A DNA stretch of 64,000 nt from Bacteroidales bacterium (GTDB taxonomy: Bacteria; Bacteroidota; Bacteroidia; Bacteroidales; JAAYJT01), in contig JACZJK010000056.1 in NCBI GenBank assembly GCA_014860575.1, forward strand, positions 62,001 to 126,000, in the 5' to 3' direction. Position 1 is the stretch's first letter, and every line of letters begins with the position of its first letter. The notes under the pieces were generated by a model. It did no database searches. It was given only the letters and a program-made list of their open reading frames with translations, and was not told where the DNA came from. The position numbers and the translations under genes were made by a program. This document shows positions 58,600 through 64,000 of the stretch, piece after piece.

Positions 58600-60963
58600 A
58601 TGAATTCCAGAATAACAAACCTCAGAAACCAAAGCCTCGAAGCTGTTAACACGCTTTCCGTTGAGCGGGCATTGCTGATCACAGCATTTTATAAATCCAT
58701 TGCAGGTCAGGAAGTTCCTGTGCCATTGCAAAGAGCAATGGCTTTCAGGCATATCATGGAAAATAAAAGCATCTGCATTCTGCCTGATGAACTCATCGTG
58801 GGTGAGCGTGGGCCAGCTCCAAAAGCTGCGCCTACATATCCTGAAATTTCCCTGCATTCGCTGGAAGACCTCGATATTCTTCATAAGCGTCCGAAAGTCT
58901 CTTTCAGGGTTGATGAGGAAACGCGAATTGCTTACCGTGATGTCATCATTCCTTTCTGGAAAAGCAAAACCCAACGCGACCGGGTTTTCACTGCTATGTC
59001 GCCGGAATGGAAAGATGCCTATGCAGCAGGCGTTTTTACTGAGTTCCAGGAGCAACGTGCCCCGGGCCATACGGTAGCCGGCAAAAAACTGTTCGGCAAA
59101 GGCATGAAGGATCTGAAAGAGGAAATTGCTTTAGCATTGGCAAAACTTGATTTTATTAACGATCCGGAAGCATTGGCAAAACAGCATGAACTTCATGCAA
59201 TGGAAATGGTTGCTGATGCCATTGTTGCCTTTGCGAACCGCCATGCTGAGGCATTGCAAAAAATGGTTTTAGATGAAATAGATGAAACCCGCCAAAACGA
59301 ATTGCTTGAAATGATAAGGATTTGCAGGCGCGTTCCTGAAAACGCCCCGCAGACTTTTCATGAAGCGCTGCAGCACTACTGGTATATCCACGTTGGTGTG
59401 ATCACAGAATTAAATCCCTGGGATTCGTTTAATCCCGGACGGCTGGATCAGCACCTTTTTCCTTTCTACCGCAAGGATTTGGAAGATGGATCGCTGGATC
59501 AGGAAAAAGCAAGGGAATTATTGCAGGTTTTCTGGATCAAATTCAACAACCATCCATCGCCGCCTAAAATGGGTGTGACTGCACTTGAAAGCAATACCTA
59601 CACCGATTTCGCGCTCATCAACCTGGGCGGCGTGAAAGAGGACGGTTCGGACGCGGTGAACGAACTTACCTATCTCATCCTTGATGTGATTGAAGAAATG
59701 CGCCTGCTGCAACCCAGCAGCATGGTTCAGATCAGCAAAAAGAACCCCGATAGCTTCGTGAAACGGGCGCTTCAAATTATCAAAACAGGTTTCGGTCAAC
59801 CATCGTTTTTTAATACCGATGCCATTGTTCAGCAGTTGCTGAGCCAGGGAAAATTATTGGTGGATGCACGAAACGGTGGCGCCAGTGGCTGTGTTGAAAC
59901 CGGGGCTTTTGGCACTGAGGCGTACACACTTTCCGGATATTTCAACCTGAACAAAGTATTGGAAATTACGCTCCACAATGGGTTCGAACCGAAGAGTGGA
60001 AAACATACCGGACTACAGACCGGCGAAGCTGGAAATTTTAAAGACTTTGAAGATTTGTTCCTGGCGTTCGAAAAGCAACTCAATTATTTTATTGACATCA
60101 AAATTGAGGGAAATAACCGCATCGAAAAGTTGTTTGCCGAACACATGCCTGTTCCGTTCATGTCGCTGCTAATTGAGGATTGCATTGCCAATGGCAAGGA
60201 CTATAATGCAGGAGGAGCGCGCTACAACTCAAGCTATATTCAAGGAGTTGGCCTCGGAAGCATCACCGATAACCTGAGTGCGATCCAGAAATGGGTTTAC
60301 AAAGAGAAGCAAATGAGCATGAAGGATTTGCTTGATGCGATGCGGTTAAATTTCTCAGGCTTTGATGACCTGCGTTACAAATTGGTTTATGAAACACCAA
60401 AATGGGGCAATAACGATGATCTCGCTGATATACATGCTGTGCGGGTCTTCAATAGTTTATACAAGGCTGTTGATGGAAGGCCATCGTGGCGGGGCGGGAA
60501 ATTCCGTATTAACATGTTGCCTACCACCAGTCATGTATATTTTGGAAGTGTGATAGGGGCAATGCCTGATGGAAGGCTTGCCGGAGAGCCGCTCAGCGAA
60601 GGCATCAGTCCCGTTCAGGGTGCGGACCAAAAAGGCCCGGTAGCGGTTCTGCAATCGGCAGCAAAGATTGATCATATCAAAACCGGTGGCACCTTGCTGA
60701 ACCAAAAGTTTTCGCCCTCGTTTTTCGGTTCCGATGAAGCCATTAATAAACTCTGTGCGTTGGTTCGAACCTGGTTTCGCCTCGACGGCCACCATATCCA
60801 GTTTAATGTGGTGGATGCCGAAACCCTGAGAGATGCCCAGAAATATCCTGAAAAGCACCGCGATCTGATCGTAAGGGTAGCAGGCTATTCAGATTATTTT
60901 AACGATTTGGGCGAATCGCTGCAGAATGAGATCATCAGTAGAACTGCGCATGAAGGATATTGA
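58600..60963 (+). CDS. Glycyl radical enzyme, probably trans-4-hydroxy-L-proline dehydratase-like
   Basis: 787 residues of the pyruvate-formate-lyase superfamily. The thiyl Cys431 lies in GGASGCVETGAFGTEAY with Glu433 two residues on, and the radical Gly762 lies in VRVAGYSDYF near the C-terminus. A single Cys followed by VE marks eliminase/dehydratase types rather than pyruvate formate-lyase (which has CC). The active-site context GCVETGAFG and the length of ~789 recall hydroxyproline dehydratase (HypD) as I remember it; glycerol/propanediol dehydratase or choline lyase are less likely. No proC or microcompartment gene is adjacent. It is oxygen sensitive. Confidence 0.85.
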   Translation: MNSRITNLRNQSLEAVNTLSVERALLITAFYKSIAGQEVPVPLQRAMAFRHIMENKSICILPDELIVGERGPAPKAAPTYPEISLHSLEDLDILHKRPKVSFRVDEETRIAYRDVIIPFWKSKTQRDRVFTAMSPEWKDAYAAGVFTEFQEQRAPGHTVAGKKLFGKGMKDLKEEIALALAKLDFINDPEALAKQHELHAMEMVADAIVAFANRHAEALQKMVLDEIDETRQNELLEMIRICRRVPENAPQTFHEALQHYWYIHVGVITELNPWDSFNPGRLDQHLFPFYRKDLEDGSLDQEKARELLQVFWIKFNNHPSPPKMGVTALESNTYTDFALINLGGVKEDGSDAVNELTYLILDVIEEMRLLQPSSMVQISKKNPDSFVKRALQIIKTGFGQPSFFNTDAIVQQLLSQGKLLVDARNGGASGCVETGAFGTEAYTLSGYFNLNKVLEITLHNGFEPKSGKHTGLQTGEAGNFKDFEDLFLAFEKQLNYFIDIKIEGNNRIEKLFAEHMPVPFMSLLIEDCIANGKDYNAGGARYNSSYIQGVGLGSITDNLSAIQKWVYKEKQMSMKDLLDAMRLNFSGFDDLRYKLVYETPKWGNNDDLADIHAVRVFNSLYKAVDGRPSWRGGKFRINMLPTTSHVYFGSVIGAMPDGRLAGEPLSEGISPVQGADQKGPVAVLQSAAKIDHIKTGGTLLNQKFSPSFFGSDEAINKLCALVRTWFRLDGHHIQFNVVDAETLRDAQKYPEKHRDLIVRVAGYSDYFNDLGESLQNEIISRTAHEGY

Positions 60964-61193
60964 ACCTGACAGTTTATATTGAGCATATCTTCTGGCTTTA
61001 ACACCGGTATGATGCTGTATCAGTCGCAATCTTAAAAATCTTCGTTGAACATTCGTTCAAATGTTACGTTTCTAAAAGTTTGCCAGATGCTTGCAAATAC
61101 CTAGCAGTTGTTATACATTGCGTTATTATTTCAAATTGTGATCATTGTTTTTTAAAATATTAAGAACTAATTATTTAACTAAATTCCTACACC

Positions 61194-62105
61194 ATGAAAA
61201 AACCTTTATTCATCCTCGTCATTGCATTGTTTACTGCTTCATTTAACTATGCTCAGGTTACTGATGCTGAGGCAGCCCTGAAAAATGTGAAAGAAGAATT
61301 GCCTGATGGCTGGCAGAAAGGTGGACTGTTTTCAGTCGGCTTTAACCAGGTTTCGTTGACCAATTGGGCAGCCGGTGGGCAGAATTCTTTATCAGGGAAC
61401 AGCCTTTTTAACTTATTTGCCGATTATAAAAAAGAATCGCTGATCTGGAACACTTCTCTCGATCTTGGCTACGGCCTGATGAAGCAGGGAAAGGACCAGG
61501 TAATTAAGACCGACGATAAAATTGATTTGCTCTCAAAGGTTGGATTGAAAGCCACAGAGCATTGGTTTTATGCCGGCTTGTTGAACTTTAAAACTCAAAT
61601 GACTCCGGGATACAATTATCCAAACGATTCTGTTATCATTTCGAAATTTCTTGCACCTGGCTATCTTCTGGGCGCCTTGGGTATGGATTATGTTCCCAAC
61701 GAAAATTTCACAATGTTCCTGGCGCCTCTTACCGGCAAAATCACATTTGTAAACGACCAGGCTTTGGCTGACCTGGGTTCTTTTGGAGTTGACCCCGGTA
61801 AAAAATCACGTACCGAATTCGGCGGTTATATCCGGGCTTTGTATAAAAGGGATATTACTGAAAACATTACGTTTCAAACCAAAGCCGATTTTTTCTCTAA
61901 TTATCTCGATGAACCCCAGAATATTGACGTAAACTGGGAGACCCTGCTTTTAGTGAAAGCCGGAAGGTTTATTACTATTAGCTTTGCTACACACCTCATT
62001 TACGATGCCGATATCCTTTTCAACGTAAATGAAGATGGCACCGGCGGAGAATCCAAGGTACAGTTCAAGCAATTGTTGGGTGTGGGATTGTCGTATAAGT
62101 TTTAG
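61194..62105 (+). CDS. DUF3078 family outer-membrane-type protein
   Basis: A 303-residue protein with a signal peptide (PLFILVIALFTASFNYAQ). The motif GFNQVSLTNWAAGGQNSLSG is the hallmark of DUF3078, and the rest is an alternating beta pattern ending in Phe (GVGLSYKF), typical of a barrel. The role is unknown; the family is confined to Bacteroidota and relatives. The 230-bp gap upstream of it has no recognisable element. Confidence 0.85.
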   Translation: MKKPLFILVIALFTASFNYAQVTDAEAALKNVKEELPDGWQKGGLFSVGFNQVSLTNWAAGGQNSLSGNSLFNLFADYKKESLIWNTSLDLGYGLMKQGKDQVIKTDDKIDLLSKVGLKATEHWFYAGLLNFKTQMTPGYNYPNDSVIISKFLAPGYLLGALGMDYVPNENFTMFLAPLTGKITFVNDQALADLGSFGVDPGKKSRTEFGGYIRALYKRDITENITFQTKADFFSNYLDEPQNIDVNWETLLLVKAGRFITISFATHLIYDADILFNVNEDGTGGESKVQFKQLLGVGLSYKF

Positions 62106-62119
62106 TTTGAGCAAATTCT

Positions 62120-62146
62120 CGTCCGACCGTTCCAAGCGGTCTGACG
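62120..62146. repeat. Second copy of the CGTCCGACCG...CGGTCTGACG hairpin
   Basis: The same word as at 17394-17420 with the inner stem pair C-G changed to T-G wobble. It lies 15 bp after the DUF3078 stop and could act in termination. Confidence 0.6.
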
Positions 62147-62211
62147 GATAATAGAGAGCAACCATCACAAATAATTTCAAGTATTAACAACCAAATCAAA
62201 AAACAAAAATT

Positions 62212-62613
62212 ATGAGCATGATTAAAGAATTTAAAGCATTTGCAATGCGCGGCAACGTAGTTGACCTCGCTGTTGCGGTAATTATTGGCGGCGCTTTCGG
62301 TAAAATCGTCGCCTCTTTTGTAAGTGATATTCTTATGCCACCAATAGGAATGCTGTTGGGTGGTGTGGAATTTACTGATCTGGTGCTAGTGCTTAAAGAG
62401 GCAACTGCTGATGCCGAGGCCGTGACCATAACTTATGGCGTGTTTTTACAGAATGTAGTTGACTTCGTTATCGTCGCTTTTGCCATCTTTATGATGATTA
62501 AAGCCATAAGTGCCACCAAGAAGAAAGAAGAAGTCCTCCCTGAATCCCCTACGCTACCAACAAAAGAAGAGGAATTGCTTACTGAAATCAGGGACCTGCT
62601 GAAGAAGCAATAG
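62212..62613 (+). CDS. mscL: Large-conductance mechanosensitive channel MscL
   Basis: A 133-residue emergency osmotic valve of the inner membrane. The N-terminal amphipathic helix and TM1 ([20 protein letters not shown], then GGAFGKIV), a short periplasmic loop, TM2 ([18 protein letters not shown]) and a charged C-terminal helix ([15 protein letters not shown]) are all present. The length is standard. Confidence 0.96.
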   Translation: MSMIKEFKAFAMRGNVVDLAVAVIIGGAFGKIVASFVSDILMPPIGMLLGGVEFTDLVLVLKEATADAEAVTITYGVFLQNVVDFVIVAFAIFMMIKAISATKKKEEVLPESPTLPTKEEELLTEIRDLLKKQ

Positions 62614-62639
62614 GTTTCTTTTTCGTATTTTTTATAAGA

Positions 62640-62771
62640 GGCTGTCTCAAAGTCCCTGAGTATTGTTTTTTGTCATTCTGATCCGCCGTGGCGGATCAGA
62701 ATTTAGTATACATACAAATAGAGTTCCTTCACTTCGTTCAGGATGACAAGATTTTACGTTTTGAGACAGCC
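62640..62771 (+). repeat. 132-bp MITE-like element with 12-bp terminal inverted repeats
   Basis: GGCTGTCTCAAA (62640-62651) and TTTGAGACAGCC (62760-62771) are perfect inverted ends. Inside is a near-perfect hairpin TTCTGATCCGCC (62676-62687) / GGCGGATCAGAA (62690-62701) with a two-base spacer, and the word TTCACTTCGTTCAGGATGAC also seen at 57281-57305. No ORF is present, and no clear target-site duplication was seen. Confidence 0.75.
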
Positions 62772-62841
62772 ACTTTTTTACGACCCGAAATAAACCAACC
62801 CGCCTGAAATACTTATTTTTGTGAGCCACCATGATAAGCTT

Positions 62842-63312
62842 ATGGAAAATCAATTTGATGATGAGCGGGAAATACTGCAACTGTTCCGGAAATCATGGCC
62901 TGCTTTTCCGAAGGGCAGGCTTATAAAAACCGAATCTCCTGATTTTATCCTTAAAACCAGCCGTAAAAACTCCATTGGCATTGAGATCACAAGAATAGAC
63001 ACGCCAACTTCCGGCAAACATTTCAACAGCAGCGAAACAAATAATTCTTTAAGCAAGAGTATCTCCGGCGCTGAAACCACACAGTTCATCACCGGGAAGT
63101 TTCTGGAATCAACCATAGAGCGCAAAGAACAAAAACTCTCGCTTTATCGCAAGCAAATGTCGGATGCTTACTGGTTGATAATTACCACCAAATCATCAAA
63201 TTGGGAAGGTTCCAGGCTGCCACAATCCATCCACGAATGGAATTTTGAAACAAAGTTTGACAAGTTGTTCCTCTTCATGCTTCCTGAGTGCAAAGTGTTT
63301 GTTTTCAAATAA
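62842..63312 (+). CDS. Hypothetical protein with PD-(D/E)XK-like signature
   Basis: About 156 residues from ATG 62842 (a GTG 21 bp upstream at 62821 is also possible). The segment ESPDFILKTSRKNSIGIEIT has the PDF...GIExx pattern of restriction-endonuclease-fold proteins, but the usual Lys of the ExK motif is Thr. The rest contains a charged helix (ESTIERKEQKLSLYRKQMSD) and ends FLFMLPECKVFVFK. Its role is unknown; it could be a degraded or inactive nuclease. It sits 70 bp after the MITE-like element. Confidence 0.55.
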   Translation: MENQFDDEREILQLFRKSWPAFPKGRLIKTESPDFILKTSRKNSIGIEITRIDTPTSGKHFNSSETNNSLSKSISGAETTQFITGKFLESTIERKEQKLSLYRKQMSDAYWLIITTKSSNWEGSRLPQSIHEWNFETKFDKLFLFMLPECKVFVFK

Positions 63313-63409
63313 TTTTCAACGATCTTCTTCCATGTCAACAGCAATTCCGCTCCCGAAAAGCTTAATCTATGTAAGTTATTAAGTTTGCCATATCTTTTTT
63401 CTAAAATAG

Positions 63410-63439
63410 TTGGTGAGCTTAAAAGAATTATTATTTTTG
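63410..63439 (+). promoter_or_regulatory. Bacteroidota-type promoter TTG-N19-TATTTTTG
   Basis: TTG at 63410-63412 and TATTTTTG at 63432-63439 are separated by 19 bp, the canonical -33/-7 spacing. The start of the 143-residue membrane protein gene follows 23 bp later. It is the best-formed promoter in the window. Confidence 0.65.
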
Positions 63440-63462
63440 CCTTCTAACCAAAACATATCACT

Positions 63463-63894
63463 ATGAGAAAAGCCTTACTATCCTTTACATTGATCGCTGT
63501 TGTTTGCTTTGCAAATGCAGCTGGTACCGCCGATGTATTTCGGCTCGACGAACAAAAAATTGCCACTGAGTTGGCTGACCTCAACGCAGTTGAAGCCTAT
63601 GTGAACAGCAGCAATGCAACACTATCGCAAATGTATGCTGAAAACAACAGCCTTGCAGTCAGGGCGCTCGTTCCTTCCTACGGTGCAACAAGCATCGCTG
63701 CTGATGGTGATGGCCCGCCACTGGGTATTCCCAGTATGGTTTGGGGTTTCTGTTTCGGAATACTCGGAGTTGCATTTGTTTACATTCTTACTGAAAGCAA
63801 GGGTGAAACCAAGAAAGCATTCTGGGGTTGCATAATTTCAGCCGTAGTTTGGACAGTGCTCAATTTTGCTGTTTTCAGTACGAGCGTTATTTAA
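63463..63894 (+). CDS. Small membrane protein of unknown function, likely upstream partner of a yidD-like gene
   Basis: 143 residues: a signal peptide (ALLSFTLIAVVCFANA), a helical periplasmic part (DEQKIATELADLNAVEAYVN), and two C-terminal membrane helices (IPSMVWGFCFGILGVAFVYI; GCIISAVVWTVLNFAVF). I recognise the layout from Bacteroidota genes placed before yidD (membrane protein insertion efficiency factor), but the next gene is cut by the window end. It is driven by the promoter at 63410-63439. Confidence 0.6.
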   Translation: MRKALLSFTLIAVVCFANAAGTADVFRLDEQKIATELADLNAVEAYVNSSNATLSQMYAENNSLAVRALVPSYGATSIAADGDGPPLGIPSMVWGFCFGILGVAFVYILTESKGETKKAFWGCIISAVVWTVLNFAVFSTSVI

Positions 63895-63925
63895 CGATAC
63901 TTAGACTTACAGAAACATTTTTATT

Positions 63926-64000
63926 GTGAATTTTCGCAAACTGCTGCCCATAATTTGCCTAGCGCTTTTTGCCTATGCATCTTATGGGCAGTCTTATTTT
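63926..64000 (+). CDS. Start of an exported-protein gene (partial, runs off the right edge)
   Basis: A GTG frame begins MNFRKLLPIICLALFAYASY and continues GQSYF to the last base: a clear signal peptide with a likely cleavage site after ASYG. It starts 31 bp after the small membrane protein gene and is probably in the same operon. A YidD-type product is possible from context, but nothing diagnostic is visible. Confidence 0.55.
   Translation, partial: MNFRKLLPIICLALFAYASYGQSYF

Overview
The window looks like chromosome of a Bacteroidota bacterium, probably a free-living or sediment-type Bacteroidales/Sphingobacteriia-like organism. The grounds are two proteins ending in type IX secretion (T9SS) sorting domains, a TonB-dependent receptor with a carboxypeptidase-regulatory-like N-terminal domain, Bacteroidota-restricted families (DUF4294, DUF3078, the long aromatic amino acid hydroxylase), start codons without clear Shine-Dalgarno sequences, and several upstream boxes of the Bacteroidota type TAnnTTTG. 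HydE and a glycyl radical enzyme point to anaerobic capacity; an O2-dependent aromatic amino acid hydroxylase points to at least occasional oxygen.

Layout. Positions 1-4512 are one end of a prophage or integrative element: a leftward operon (Cro-like protein, LuxR-type regulator, small proteins, stand-alone DnaA domain IV protein, DNA cytosine methyltransferase, start of a DUF4406-like gene) facing a rightward XRE-family repressor. No integrase lies inside the window. From 4790 to 8965 is the protein quality-control cluster tig-clpP-clpX plus a DUF4294 gene; the trigger factor has an unusual 60-residue His/Asp tail. From 9207 to 13374 are an exopolysaccharide sugar transferase, a lipoprotein, a Gfo/Idh/MocA dehydrogenase and pcm. 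From 13461 to 24800 there are surface genes (DUF2271-like protein, TonB receptor, T9SS protein), miaA, a GT2 glycosyltransferase, an aromatic amino acid hydroxylase and an EamA transporter, separated by repeat-rich gaps. From 24818 to 31511 a leftward gene set reads TetR, outer-membrane barrel, LolD-like ATPase, two FtsX-type permeases, LolA-like carrier and a metallo-hydrolase: a probable lipid or lipoprotein export island.

From 31667 to 39074 are housekeeping and maturation genes (prmC, glgB, NAD(P)HX repair, hydE, rlmD), then two secreted surface proteins (39094-44638), aroK and recQ. Positions 48084-54188 carry the most interesting module: an alpha/beta hydrolase, a RimK-like ATP-grasp, a YbdK/GCS2-type carboxylate-amine ligase, a class I glutamine amidotransferase and a protein that looks like a circularly permuted ATP-grasp, in tight rightward order and flanked by a second, divergent esterase. 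This set would suit assembly and tailoring of a small peptide- or amide-type metabolite. The remainder holds parE, a TauE-type exporter, a glycyl radical enzyme with its activator (best guess hydroxyproline dehydratase), DUF3078, mscL and small unknown genes.

The intergenic DNA is notable. It contains at least three MITE/REP-like inverted-repeat families, a pair of covarying hairpins after recQ, a 143-bp duplication, and many degenerate short-word tandem repeats that also create false N-terminal extensions of real genes. No tRNA, rRNA or CRISPR array was seen.
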